Counted from the stretch's first letter, positions 25,656 through 33,943 are shown. The stretch is 64,000 nucleotides of DNA from an uncultured Collinsella sp. (GCA_959026725.1 CAUFMG010000008.1:1-64000); one strand, 5' to 3'. Program-made: numbers and translations. The notes: generated from the sequence alone by a model not told the origin.

Positions 25656-26254
25656 TAGCGCTCATTCCTTTCGCGAATCTTGCGGGCACGCTCCCCACGC
25701 TGCTTAGCTTTGCGCTTGGCGCGAGCCTCATCACGGGCGTTGAGCTCAGCGGTCGCATCGACCTCGCGAGCGGCGGGGCTCAAGAACATGTAACCAACGA
25801 GGGCGAGCACGACACCCACGGTAATACCGATGTCCGCAACGTTAAAGACGGGGAAATCAATGAAGGTAGTGGCAATAAAATCGGTCACGAAGCCAAAAGC
25901 AAGACGGTCGATCGCGTTGCCAATGGCGCCGCCCGCAACCATCGCCATGCCCACAACCTCAAGATGGGCGAGCTGGGGTGCACGAACGAGGTACACGGCA
26001 ATAGCGATAATAACCGCCAACGCCAGCACGGCAAACGCGATGCCATGCCCCTCGCCCATGCTAAAGGCAGCACCGATATTACGGACAAATAGAAAGTCGA
26101 TCACACCGGGGATAACAGTCACATGCAGAGCATCGCCGACGGCACGAACCGCAAGCTTGGTCAACTGGTCAACAAGGAGCACAACGAGTGCCACCCCACC
26201 AGCAACACCTAACCGCCAACGCAAAGGCGGCGTCATATCCCCAGTACGACCCAA
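25655..26254 (-). CDS. lspA: Lipoprotein signal peptidase (signal peptidase II)
   Basis: Inner-membrane aspartyl protease that removes lipoprotein signal peptides. It has four hydrophobic segments and both catalytic Asp, in GFVTDFI and FNVADIGI, near the conserved GGAIGNAIDR. The basic tail (RKAKQRGERARKIRERNER) is longer than usual. A TTG at 26254 has AGGGG about 7 nt upstream, while an ATG at 26236 has GGGGA too close, so the TTG is slightly favoured. The stop codon overlaps the rluD start. Confidence 0.92.
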   Translation of the reverse strand: MGRTGDMTPPLRWRLGVAGGVALVVLLVDQLTKLAVRAVGDALHVTVIPGVIDFLFVRNIGAAFSMGEGHGIAFAVLALAVIIAIAVYLVRAPQLAHLEVVGMAMVAGGAIGNAIDRLAFGFVTDFIATTFIDFPVFNVADIGITVGVVLALVGYMFLSPAAREVDATAELNARDEARAKRKAKQRGERARKIRERNER

Positions 26255-26369
26255 ATCAATCCCCTACCCTCAAGAACATCGAATTCCGCTTAACGCAATT
26301 AACCATCTTATATTGCCACACGCAGAGCGCACGACATATCCACCAACGCAAGCGAAATAACCAGCACAA

Positions 26370-26404
26370 AACAAAAGCGACATTCCGAATAACGGAATGT
26401 CGCT
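26370..26404 (-). terminator. Rho-independent terminator between ileS and lspA
   Basis: On the minus strand AGCGACATTCCG (26393-26404) pairs perfectly over 12 bp with CGGAATGTCGCT (26376-26387), followed by TTTTGTTTTG. It lies about 225 nt after the ileS stop, so the ileS transcript appears to have a long structured 3' region. Confidence 0.85.
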
Positions 26405-26410
26405 AAATAG

Positions 26411-26447
26411 CTTTCGACTAAGAGCACAGGTCGAAAGAGAAGGCTCT
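26411..26447 (-). other. Candidate H-type pseudoknot in the ileS 3' region
   Basis: CTTTCGAC (26411-26418) pairs with GTCGAAAG (26430-26437) over 8 bp. The loop of that hairpin holds AGAGC (26421-26425), which can pair with GCTCT just outside at 26443-26447. The two stems interleave, giving a classical pseudoknot topology. It is immediately upstream, in transcript order, of the terminator. Function unknown. Confidence 0.4.
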
Positions 26448-26484
26448 AGTTCCAACAATGGAAAAGCCGCGTTGCCGTCACCAA

Positions 26485-26588
26485 CAGCGAAAACGTCCCT
26501 AAGCGAGCAAGGTGACGTGAAAGAGGAGGGAAGCGTACTTTGGTACGCGACCGACGATTGAACGTCAGATTGCCGCTTAGGGGCGTTT
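26485..26588 (-). ncRNA. Candidate structured RNA element in the 374-nt ileS-lspA gap
   Basis: A long imperfect hairpin: 26491-26505 pairs with 26574-26588 (15 bp, one G-U). An inner helix (26507-26510 with 26570-26573; 26513-26518 with 26562-26567) follows. A large purine-rich internal loop (26519-26532 and 26549-26561) then leads to a terminal hairpin GCGTAC-TTTG-GTACGC (26533-26548). No open reading frame of note covers it. It could be a 3'-UTR RNA, an independent small RNA or a DNA palindrome; the strand is assigned from the flanking minus-strand terminator. Confidence 0.45.
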
Positions 26589-26597
26589 GCAGCGTCG

Positions 26598-26632
26598 GTA
26601 GGTTACGGCGTTCTACGAACGCCGTAACCTAC
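26598..26632. repeat. Perfect 15-bp inverted repeat spanning the ileS stop codon
   Basis: GTAGGTTACGGCGTT and its exact reverse complement flank a 5-nt loop. The ileS TAG lies inside one arm (26629-26631). There is no T-run after it on the minus strand, so it is not a standard terminator; it could protect the mRNA 3' end or be part of the structured region that follows. Confidence 0.75.
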
Positions 26633-29430
26633 AGCGCGTCAGCGCAGCGCTTACAGATATGTGCGTGGCCGTTGTACTCGCCAACGGTGGTGCGGTAGTT
26701 CCAGCAACGGTCGCAGCACTCGCCCTCGGCAGCTTCAATGGCAACGGAGAGTTCCTCGCCCTGGGTCAGCTCAACATCGGAGACGATGTAGAACTCGGCC
26801 AGGTCGACGGCCTTATCACCGGTCAGCAGCGCGTACATCTCGGCGGGAACGACCGCCTTGACGCGGACCTGCTGGCTCTTAGTGAAGGTGCCGGCAGAAC
26901 GGGCATCCTCAAGGGCCTTGGTCACGGCGCTACGGAGCTCGAGCGAAGCCTCGAGCACGCCCTCAAACTCATTGGCCTCGTCGACCGTGATGGGCGACTT
27001 GTACCAATCGAGCAGCGCGGCGTACTTCTGGTGATCGACGCAGCCGGCGGGCGCATATGCCATGGCCTCGTCGACCGTGTAGGACAGAATCGGCTGCAGG
27101 TCGCGCATGAGCATCGAGAAGAGCTCGGCCAGCACGGTTTGGGCGCTGCGGCGCTCGAGCGAGCCGGGCTTGTCGCAGTACAGACGGTCCTTCAGGGCGT
27201 CGAGGTACACGTTTGAGAGCTCGGTAACCACAAAGTCGTAGAGCGCACGGTAGGCGCGCGGGAACTCGTAGCTGGCGTAAGCATCGTCGACCTCGGCCTG
27301 GACCTGGGTCAGGCGGGCAACCATGAGCTTGTCGAGCGGCAGCAGGTCGGCAAAGGCGACGCCGTCGGTCTCGGGCTCAAACTGACCCTCGAGCTCGGAG
27401 AGCAAGAAGCGCAGCGTGTTGCGGAAACGACGGTAGGCATCAGACGTACGAGCGAGGATCTCGTGGTCGATGGAGACGTCAGAGCTGGTGTCGACGGAGG
27501 CAACCCACAGACGGATGATGTCAGCGCCCATCTCGTCGCAGACCTTATTGGGGTCGATGACATTGCCGAGCGACTTGGACATCTTGCGGCCCTGGCCGTC
27601 AAGGGTGAAGCCCTGCGAGACGACAGCCTTGTACGGAGCGTGGCCGTTGGCACCCACCGAAGTGAGCAGCGAGCTCTGGAACCAGCCACGATGCTGGTCG
27701 GAGCCCTCAAGATACACGTCCGCCGGGTACTCCAGCTCGGAACGGTACTCGCAGACGGCCTTCCAGGACACGCCGGAGTCCCACCACACGTCGAGGATGT
27801 CCTTATCGGCCTTGAGGTGATGGCCGCCACACTTGGGGCAGACGCAGGCCTCACCCAGGTAGCTCTCGGGAGCGTCGGTGAACCAGGCGTCGGAGCCCTT
27901 CTCGTGGAAGAGCTTGATGACGGCGTCGAGCGTGGCGTCGTTCATGACCTTCTCGCCGCAGTCGGCGCAAGTGTAGCTGGGGATAGGCACGCCCCAGTTG
28001 CGCTGGCGGCTGATGCACCAGTCGGGACGCTGCTCGACCATGGCGCCAATGCGGTTGGCGGCATGGGCCGGATACCACTTGACGTTCTCGCGGACCTCTT
28101 TGCCAGCCTGCTCGCGCAGACCGGTCTTGTCCATCGAGACGAACCACTGGTCGGTAGCACGGAAGAGCACCGGGTGCTTACAGCGCCAGCAGTGCGGATA
28201 GCTGTGCGTGATCTTCTTCTCGAGGACCAAGGTGCCGCGCTCGCGCAGGAACTCGATGATGTGCGGGTTGGCCTCGTCGGTATCCATGCCGCTGAAGGGG
28301 CCGCCGGTGCCAAACTCCTCGCCGGTGTAGAACTTGCCGTCGTCATCGACCGGCATGCAAATGTCGGTGATGCCCTCCTTGAGGCAGGCGAAGTAGTCGT
28401 CGACGCCGTGACCGGGCGAGTTGTGAACGATACCGGTACCGTCATCGACACCGACGTAATCGGCCAACAGCGCAACGCCCTCGACACCGTCAAAGATCGG
28501 CTGCTTATAGTGAATGTGATGGAAGGTCTCGGCGGGAACCACATAGGGCTTGCCGTCGACCACAACCGGGGTGTACTCCCAGCCAAACTCCTCGCAGCAC
28601 TTGGGAGCCAAGTCCTCGAGCATGACCTCGGCGCGGCCGTCGTGCTCAACGGCGACGTAGGCGGCACCGGGCTTGAGAGAAACTGCCTGGTCGGAGGGGA
28701 TGGTCCACGGCGTGGTCGTCCAGATGATAAAGTCAACCGGGCCGTCGAAGTTCTCGAGGCCGGCGGGCTTGGAGGTCATCTCAAAGCGCACGAAGATGGA
28801 CGGGCTCGTCTCGTCGGAGTACTCGATCTCGGCCTCAGCAAGTGCGGTATGGCAGTGCTTGCACCAGTGGACGGGCTTGTGACCGCGATAGATCATGCCC
28901 TTGTCGAACATGGCCTTGAAGACCTCGATGTCGGCAGCGTCATGCTGGTGATAGAGCGTCAGGTAGGGGTTGTCCCAGTCGCCAAGCACGCCCAGGCGAC
29001 GGAAGCCGGCCTTCTGCAGCTCGATGTTCTCGACAGCGAACTCGTTGCAAAGCTCACGAATCTTGGCCGTGGAGGTCTGGTTAAACTTTTCGGTGCCGAG
29101 CTTCTCCTCGACCTTATGCTCGATCGGCTGACCATGGCAGTCCCAACCGGGGACATAGGGAACCTCATAGCCCTGCATCATCCAGTAGCGGTTGATCATG
29201 TCCTTGGAGATCTTGTTCATGGCATGGCCGATGTGGATCGGACCGTTGGCGTACGGAGGACCGTCGTGCAGCACGAACTTCTTGTGACCCTCGTTCTTCT
29301 TCAGAACCTGCTCGTAGACCTTGTTGTCCTGCCAGTCCTTGAGTCGCTTGGGCTCGGACTTGGAAAGACCGGCACGCATGGGAAAACCGGTCTTGGGCAG
29401 ATTCATCGTCTGCTTGTACTCGTTTGCCAC
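26629..29430 (-). CDS. ileS: Isoleucyl-tRNA synthetase
   Basis: Class I synthetase charging tRNA-Ile, with editing. The 933 aa have the HIGH motif (GPIHIGHAMNK), the KMSKS loop (GRKMSKSLGN), internal Cys pairs (CADCGEK, CPKCGG) and a C-terminal zinc finger (CDRCWNYR with CKRCADAL). GTG at 29430 is chosen as start because AAAGGGG lies 5 nt upstream and MANEYKQTMN-type starts fit homologues; the 15-residue upstream extension is not supported. Expression is controlled by the T-box leader at 29474-29775. Confidence 0.96.
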   Translation of the reverse strand: MANEYKQTMNLPKTGFPMRAGLSKSEPKRLKDWQDNKVYEQVLKKNEGHKKFVLHDGPPYANGPIHIGHAMNKISKDMINRYWMMQGYEVPYVPGWDCHGQPIEHKVEEKLGTEKFNQTSTAKIRELCNEFAVENIELQKAGFRRLGVLGDWDNPYLTLYHQHDAADIEVFKAMFDKGMIYRGHKPVHWCKHCHTALAEAEIEYSDETSPSIFVRFEMTSKPAGLENFDGPVDFIIWTTTPWTIPSDQAVSLKPGAAYVAVEHDGRAEVMLEDLAPKCCEEFGWEYTPVVVDGKPYVVPAETFHHIHYKQPIFDGVEGVALLADYVGVDDGTGIVHNSPGHGVDDYFACLKEGITDICMPVDDDGKFYTGEEFGTGGPFSGMDTDEANPHIIEFLRERGTLVLEKKITHSYPHCWRCKHPVLFRATDQWFVSMDKTGLREQAGKEVRENVKWYPAHAANRIGAMVEQRPDWCISRQRNWGVPIPSYTCADCGEKVMNDATLDAVIKLFHEKGSDAWFTDAPESYLGEACVCPKCGGHHLKADKDILDVWWDSGVSWKAVCEYRSELEYPADVYLEGSDQHRGWFQSSLLTSVGANGHAPYKAVVSQGFTLDGQGRKMSKSLGNVIDPNKVCDEMGADIIRLWVASVDTSSDVSIDHEILARTSDAYRRFRNTLRFLLSELEGQFEPETDGVAFADLLPLDKLMVARLTQVQAEVDDAYASYEFPRAYRALYDFVVTELSNVYLDALKDRLYCDKPGSLERRSAQTVLAELFSMLMRDLQPILSYTVDEAMAYAPAGCVDHQKYAALLDWYKSPITVDEANEFEGVLEASLELRSAVTKALEDARSAGTFTKSQQVRVKAVVPAEMYALLTGDKAVDLAEFYIVSDVELTQGEELSVAIEAAEGECCDRCWNYRTTVGEYNGHAHICKRCADAL

Positions 29431-29473
29431 GGTACCCCTTTCATGTCGTGGGCGCGCACGCCCGTTGGGCACC

Positions 29474-29510
29474 AAAAAAGCGCCCGTCCCTACAAGCTGG
29501 GACGAAGCGC
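29474..29510 (-). terminator. Regulated terminator of the ileS T-box
   Basis: On the minus strand GCGCTTCGTCCC and GGGACGGGCGC form a stem around an 8-nt loop, followed by TTTTTT, 44 nt before the ileS start. It is the attenuator of the T-box; the antiterminator just upstream is its alternative. Confidence 0.85.
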
Positions 29511-29775
29511 CACAAAACGGGCAGCCTGCCCGTAAAAGCTCTTCGCTTAACCACCCAGCTTAGATGCCCTCGCCCGCATATTCGCGCGCTCGCATCCGTT
29601 ACTCGGCTGGCCTGTATCGACGACCATCTCGGCGATATCTACTAAGACGAGCCTGTGCGACGCGTCCGTTGGGACCGCAGCTCCGGGGTGATTTTCATCG
29701 GTCGCATGCACGGGTTCTCAGCGCTCCCCGCTCTCTGTAACATGCGTACGGCCGACTACTCGTCCCCATCAACGC
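29474..29775 (-). promoter_or_regulatory. T-box riboswitch leader of ileS (tRNA-Ile sensing)
   Basis: Read on the minus strand, Stem I begins near GATGGGGACGAGTAGT and includes the conserved AGAGAGC (29730-29736) and GCTGAGAACC portions. The specifier loop reads GAAAATCACC with the Ile codon ATC at 29690-29692. The T-box bulge is GGGTGGTTAAGCG, whose TGGT (29550-29553) matches the ACCA end of tRNA-Ile with discriminator A. It ends in the terminator at 29474-29510. Uncharged tRNA-Ile is expected to stabilise the antiterminator and allow ileS transcription. The rest of the 29431-29916 gap holds only the two start regions; a TAGCAT/CATACT pair near 29785 may be the -10. Confidence 0.85.
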
Positions 29776-29916
29776 TTATGCGGAGTATGCTAGCACGTTC
29801 CGCGCCGGCGAAAAACCCTCAACACTGGTTTTATACGTTCGAAATTTCTCGCGGCTGTGGACCTTCTCTAGGAGCAAAATACCTGAAAGCACTTTATCGA
29901 AAGAAAGAAGGTTGCC

Positions 29917-30999
29917 ATGCGCACGATTGGAATGAGTGATTATACCGTTGGCGAGGATTGCTTTACCGAGCTGCCCGCCGCACTGGCCGAGTACGGAGCG
30001 ACCAAGGTCGCCATCATTGGCGGCAAGCGAGCCCTGGCTGCGGCGCTGCCGGGAATCGAGGCGGCACTTGAAGGTACCGATGTCGAGGTCCTGGAGACGC
30101 GCGTCTATGGCACCAACAGTACGCGTGCCAATATCGCCAAGGTCGTGAACTCCCCTGCCTGCCAGGAAGCCGACGCGCTCATCGCATGTGGCGGCGGCAA
30201 GGCACTCGACACCGTGAAGACCGCAGCCATCGAGCTCAAGAAGATCGTCTTTACCGTACCGACGATTTGCTCCAACTGCTCGGCCGCGACCGCCATTGCC
30301 GTTGTCTACAATGACGATGGCTCGCTCGAGGGCTATTCGTACCCCAACCGACCGGCGCACATCTTCATCAACCCCAAGATCATCGCCGAGGCACCGGCAG
30401 AGTACTTCTGGGCCGGCGTGGGCGATGCCCTGTCTAAGCAGCCCGAGGTCGAGTACGCCACGAGCGCCGGTAATTTGGAGCACACCGCCGGTCTTGGCCT
30501 GGCACTCGCCCACACCTGCTCCGAGCCGCTGTTTACCTATGGCGTCCAGGGTCTTGAGGACGTGCGCCAAGACCTGTCGACCGAGGCCGTAAAGCAGATC
30601 GCGCTCGACATCGTGGTCAACACGGGCTATGTCTCGAACCTGACCAACCAAAACGATTACTACTACAACTCGAGCGTGGCGCACGCGTTCTACAATGCGA
30701 CGTGCAGCATTGCGCGCGAGGGAACCTATCTGCACGGCGAGGTCGTGAGCTTGGGCGTGCTCGTCCTGTTTGCCTATACGGGCGATACCGAGAACCTTGT
30801 GCGCTACGCCGCCTTTAACAAGCAGATGGGCCTGCCCGTGACGCTTGAGCAGGTCGGGCTTTCCGAGGCCGACATCCCTGCCCTGTGCGAATACGCGCAC
30901 GCCACCAACGAGTGGAAGCAGGGCAACCCTGAGCCCTTCACCGACGAAAAGTTCGCCGCCGCCATCAAGGCCGCCAACGCCTACGGCCACACCCTCTAG
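29917..30999 (+). CDS. Iron-containing alcohol dehydrogenase, glycerol-dehydrogenase-like
   Basis: NAD-dependent metal dehydrogenase of 360 aa in the GldA/Fe-ADH family. The dinucleotide-binding region is ALIACGGGKALDTVK. The metal ligands Asp (GVGDALSKQPE), His (VAHAFYN) and His (YLHGEVVSLG) are present. Substrate could be glycerol or another polyol; no dihydroxyacetone kinase or transporter is adjacent. AAGAAGG precedes the ATG by 5 nt. One of the few plus-strand genes; it ends 9 nt before a family B palindrome that serves as terminator. Confidence 0.9.
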   Translation: MRTIGMSDYTVGEDCFTELPAALAEYGATKVAIIGGKRALAAALPGIEAALEGTDVEVLETRVYGTNSTRANIAKVVNSPACQEADALIACGGGKALDTVKTAAIELKKIVFTVPTICSNCSAATAIAVVYNDDGSLEGYSYPNRPAHIFINPKIIAEAPAEYFWAGVGDALSKQPEVEYATSAGNLEHTAGLGLALAHTCSEPLFTYGVQGLEDVRQDLSTEAVKQIALDIVVNTGYVSNLTNQNDYYYNSSVAHAFYNATCSIAREGTYLHGEVVSLGVLVLFAYTGDTENLVRYAAFNKQMGLPVTLEQVGLSEADIPALCEYAHATNEWKQGNPEPFTDEKFAAAIKAANAYGHTL

Positions 31000-31008
31000 G
31001 CCAAGCCC

Positions 31009-31051
31009 AAAACCACCACAAAGGGGACAGGCACCTTTGTGGTGGTTTTTT
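31009..31051. repeat. Palindrome family B, copy 2 (terminator of the Fe-ADH gene)
   Basis: AAAACCACCACAAAGG (31009-31024) and its reverse complement (31034-31049) flank a 9-nt loop and end in a T-run, giving a strong plus-strand terminator. The arms are identical to copy 1 at 23214-23255, in opposite orientation of the loop. Confidence 0.88.
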
Positions 31052-31506
31052 TATTGCTCAAGTATTTTGGGGTCGAACTCGCTAGCCGGAATGACGCGGT
31101 AGCCGTGACGCAGTAACAGATCGACAAAAACGCCGTTGCCCGCTGTGAGCGTACCGCTAAAGGTGCCGTCGTAGACGCGGCCCGCGCCGCACGAGGGACT
31201 ACGGTCCTTCAGGATGCACGCGGCGATCTCTTCCGGCCCGCCCGCCTGCTCGCACATATCGAGCGCACGTTGAGCGCCCAAGCGGAATTCCCGGTCAACG
31301 GACACGCCCTCGCAGGTACGAACTTCGCCGTTCACAATCTCGGACGGGTCGCGCGGCGTGGTCAGACCGCCAAAAACCTCGGGACATACGAGGAGTACCT
31401 CGGTCCCTGTGCGTTCGCACGCTTCGACCAACGCGCGGTGGTAGTTATCGAGCCCGTTATACTTGCAGCTCTCGCCCATCAAGCAGGCACTTACCACGAT
31501 CTTCAT
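31051..31506 (-). CDS. DUF523 domain protein
   Basis: A 151-aa protein of the DUF523 family, beginning MKIVVSACLMGESCKYNG. The conserved Cys in VSACLMG, CPE (LLVCPEVFGGL) and SPSCG (LKDRSPSCGAG) are visible and suggest a metal or thiol site. Family function is unknown. The ATG at 31506 has GGGAG 8 nt upstream. The gene follows the ftsH terminator and its stop codon abuts the palindrome at 31009-31051. Confidence 0.85.
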   Translation of the reverse strand: MKIVVSACLMGESCKYNGLDNYHRALVEACERTGTEVLLVCPEVFGGLTTPRDPSEIVNGEVRTCEGVSVDREFRLGAQRALDMCEQAGGPEEIAACILKDRSPSCGAGRVYDGTFSGTLTAGNGVFVDLLLRHGYRVIPASEFDPKILEQ

Positions 31507-31524
31507 ATACAACTCTCCCTACGC

Positions 31525-31561
31525 AAAACGCCCCATTTGAGATGGACACTCAAATGGGGCG
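31525..31561 (-). terminator. Rho-independent terminator of ftsH
   Basis: CGCCCCATTTGAG (31529-31541) and its reverse complement (31549-31561) form a perfect 13-bp stem; on the minus strand it is followed by TTTT. It lies 21 nt after the ftsH stop. Confidence 0.85.
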
Positions 31562-31582
31562 ATTGAGACTGCGCAACCAGTA

Positions 31583-33475
31583 TTACTGCTGCTTCGGCAT
31601 CAGCGGATTCTCGCGCGTGAGGAGATTCATAAACTCCTCGCCCGTGATCGTCTCCTTCTTGTACAGATAACGAGCCAGCTCGTGGAGCTTGAACTTGTTC
31701 TCCTTCAGGATCTGCAGAGCGCGGTCGTGCGCGTCCTCGATCAGCTTGGCGACAATTGCGTCCACGCGCTCGGCCGTACCGGGGGCGCAGGTGAGCGACG
31801 TGTCCTGGTTGAGATACGCATTCTGCACGGTACCGAGCGCCATCATGCCAAACTCATCGGACATACCAAAGCGCGTCACCATGTTGCGGGCGAGCTTGGT
31901 GGCCTGCTCGATATCGTTGGCGGCGCCGGTCGTCATCTCACCAAAGATGAGCTCCTCGGCGGCACGTCCGCCGCAGTAGACGGCGAGCTTGTCCAGGACC
32001 TCCTGGCGTGTGGTCAGGAAGCGCTCATCCTCCTCAACCTGCATGGTATAGCCCAGAGCGCCGCTCGTGCGCGGCACGATGGTAATCTTGGTGACCGGCG
32101 CAGACCCCTTCTGGCGGGCGGCAACGATAGCATGGCCGATCTCGTGGTAGGAAACGACCTGCTTCTCGTGGTCGGACAGCACCGTGGACTTACGCTGCTG
32201 TCCGGCGATAACGACCTCCACCGACTCCTCAAAATCGTCCTGCGTGGCACGCTTGCGCCCCTCGCGGACGGCACGTAGGGCGCCCTCGTTGATGATGTTG
32301 GCCAGGTCGGCGCCCGAGGCGCCGGGCGTGGCGCGGGCAATCGCGGACAGGTCGATCGGCGGCTGCGTCTTCACGCTCTTCGCATGCAGCTCGAGGATGT
32401 TCTTGCGGCCGGTCAGGTCGGGCAGCTCAACGGGGATGCGGCGGTCAAAACGGCCGGGGCGCAGCAAGGCCGGGTCAAGGCTGTCGGGACGGTTGGTGGC
32501 AGCGAGGACGACGATGCCCTTGTGGTTATCGAAGCCGTCCATCTCGGTCAGCAACTGGTTGAGCGTCTGCTCGCGCTCATCATTGCCGCTAAAGCCGCCG
32601 CCGTCACGCTTTTTGCCGATGGTATCGATCTCGTCGATAAACACGATACACGGGGCCTTTTCCTTGGCCTGCTTAAACAGGTCGCGAACCTTGGCGGCGC
32701 CGCGGCCGACAAACATCTCGACGAACTCAGAGCCCGAAATGCTAAAGAACGGCACGCCCGCCTCGCCGGCCACAGCCTTGGCGAGTAGGGTCTTACCGGT
32801 ACCCGGAGGGCCAACAAGGAGAGCACCGCGCGGCAGCTTGGCGCCAATTTCCTCGTAGCGCTGCGGCTTCTCCAGAAAGTCGACGACCTCCTTGAGGGAT
32901 TCCTTGGCCTCTTCCTGGCCAGCGACATCCTTAAAGGTCACGCCCACGTCCTTGGAGGCGATCACGCGAGCACCGGACTTGCCCAGTCCGCCGCCGCCAA
33001 AACCGCCGCCACCAAAGTTCATCGACGGGCCGTCATCGCCCATAGCCTTCTTCATGCGGCGGTTGAGCCACCAGCCGATGAGGAAGAAAATCGCCATGGG
33101 AAGGATGAGTGTGAGCAGGTAGTAGGTCATCAGACCCGAGTTTTTATCTGGAACGACGGACTCCAGGGACGCACCGGATTCAAGCACGCGATCGGTAAAG
33201 CCCGCATCATTCGGCACACCGGTCGTCTTGTAAGCGATGTTCTCGTCCTCGCCCTTTTTGGTGTAATAAATCGAGTAATCGTCCGTGTTGTACTCAACCT
33301 TGTCAACGCTCTTCTTATCGAGCGCTTTGACAAACGTCGAATAATCGGTCTTCGTAATCTGCTGCGTGTGACCGATGTTGGGGAACAGAACGGTCGAGAG
33401 CACGAGGTAGACGACGAAGGCGATGAGCACGTAGAGGATCATATTCCGTCTACGTTTGTTGTCATCCATCTCCAT
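31583..33475 (-). CDS. ftsH: ATP-dependent zinc metalloprotease FtsH
   Basis: Membrane-bound AAA+ protease for quality control of membrane and regulatory proteins. Two N-terminal membrane segments (ILYVLIAFVVYLVLSTVLF; LLTLILPMAIFFLIGWWL) flank the extracytoplasmic region. The AAA domain has Walker A GPPGTGKTLLAKAV and Walker B IVFIDEIDTIG, and the protease domain has HEIGH. Start is uncertain: the ATG at 33475 has GGAG about 9 nt upstream and is chosen; the ATG at 33490 lacks one. About 630 aa. The usual tilS-hpt neighbours are absent. Confidence 0.95.
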   Translation of the reverse strand: MEMDDNKRRRNMILYVLIAFVVYLVLSTVLFPNIGHTQQITKTDYSTFVKALDKKSVDKVEYNTDDYSIYYTKKGEDENIAYKTTGVPNDAGFTDRVLESGASLESVVPDKNSGLMTYYLLTLILPMAIFFLIGWWLNRRMKKAMGDDGPSMNFGGGGFGGGGLGKSGARVIASKDVGVTFKDVAGQEEAKESLKEVVDFLEKPQRYEEIGAKLPRGALLVGPPGTGKTLLAKAVAGEAGVPFFSISGSEFVEMFVGRGAAKVRDLFKQAKEKAPCIVFIDEIDTIGKKRDGGGFSGNDEREQTLNQLLTEMDGFDNHKGIVVLAATNRPDSLDPALLRPGRFDRRIPVELPDLTGRKNILELHAKSVKTQPPIDLSAIARATPGASGADLANIINEGALRAVREGRKRATQDDFEESVEVVIAGQQRKSTVLSDHEKQVVSYHEIGHAIVAARQKGSAPVTKITIVPRTSGALGYTMQVEEDERFLTTRQEVLDKLAVYCGGRAAEELIFGEMTTGAANDIEQATKLARNMVTRFGMSDEFGMMALGTVQNAYLNQDTSLTCAPGTAERVDAIVAKLIEDAHDRALQILKENKFKLHELARYLYKKETITGEEFMNLLTRENPLMPKQQ

Positions 33476-33567
33476 CTGCTTGAACTCCATCTACTGGGGT
33501 TGATAATGCTTTCTAGAATACCCAACCCAGACGGCGATAAACCGACGCCGGGCACGAAAGGACAGAG

Positions 33568-33814
33568 ATGGCATCACTGGAAGTCGGCAAGGTTCAAATC
33601 TATACGGGCGACGGCAAGGGCAAGACGAAGGCTGCTTTGGGGCGCGAGAGAATGTCGAGGAACTGATTGCGATAAAGCCCGCCACCACGGAGCTCGTGCT
33701 AACCGGCCGCGGCCTGCTGCCCTCGCAGACCTCGCGGACCTGGTCACCGAAATGCGACCCGTCAAACACTACTTCGACGAAGGCCTCCTAGCCCGTCAGG
33801 GCATCGAATACTAA
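33568..33814 (+). pseudogene. Remnant of corrinoid adenosyltransferase (BtuR/CobO)
   Basis: The 5' end is intact: GAAAGGACAGAG then ATG, and MASLEVGKVQIYTGDGKGKT carries the P-loop of BtuR/CobO. After KAALGRE the sequence jumps to the C-terminal part of the family, NVEELIAIKPATTELVLTGR, in another frame. A second frame change follows within GRGLLPS before ALADLADLVTEMRPVKHYF and DEGLLARQGIEY with TAA at 33812-33814. The central part (roughly 100 residues) is deleted and the frame is broken twice, so no working enzyme is made. The only nearby whole open frame reads M..SRN and stops early. Confidence 0.85.
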
Positions 33815-33851
33815 TTGATTCGTTTTCCGCCAACACCTACAGCTCATAAGG

Positions 33852-33920
33852 AAGTTGCGGTGGAATAGTACTTGTTTGACGGTCCGCAAGGGCTTTTCAG
33901 GAACTATTTCACCGCAACTT
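33852..33920. repeat. Palindrome family A, copy 2
   Basis: AAGTTGCGGTGGAATAGT (33852-33869) and ACTATTTCACCGCAACTT (33903-33920) are near-perfect 18-bp arms (one G-T pair) with a 33-nt loop. The outer core AAGTTGCGGTGAAATAG is shared with 115-187, while the inner arm and loop have diverged. It sits between the btuR remnant and the MATE gene. Confidence 0.8.
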
Positions 33921-33943
33921 ATCAGGGGTATCCGACGGATGAG

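Noticed and set aside
27463..29535. A 690-codon open frame opposite ileS
   Set aside because: Antisense shadow of ileS; no ribosome-binding site or family motif.
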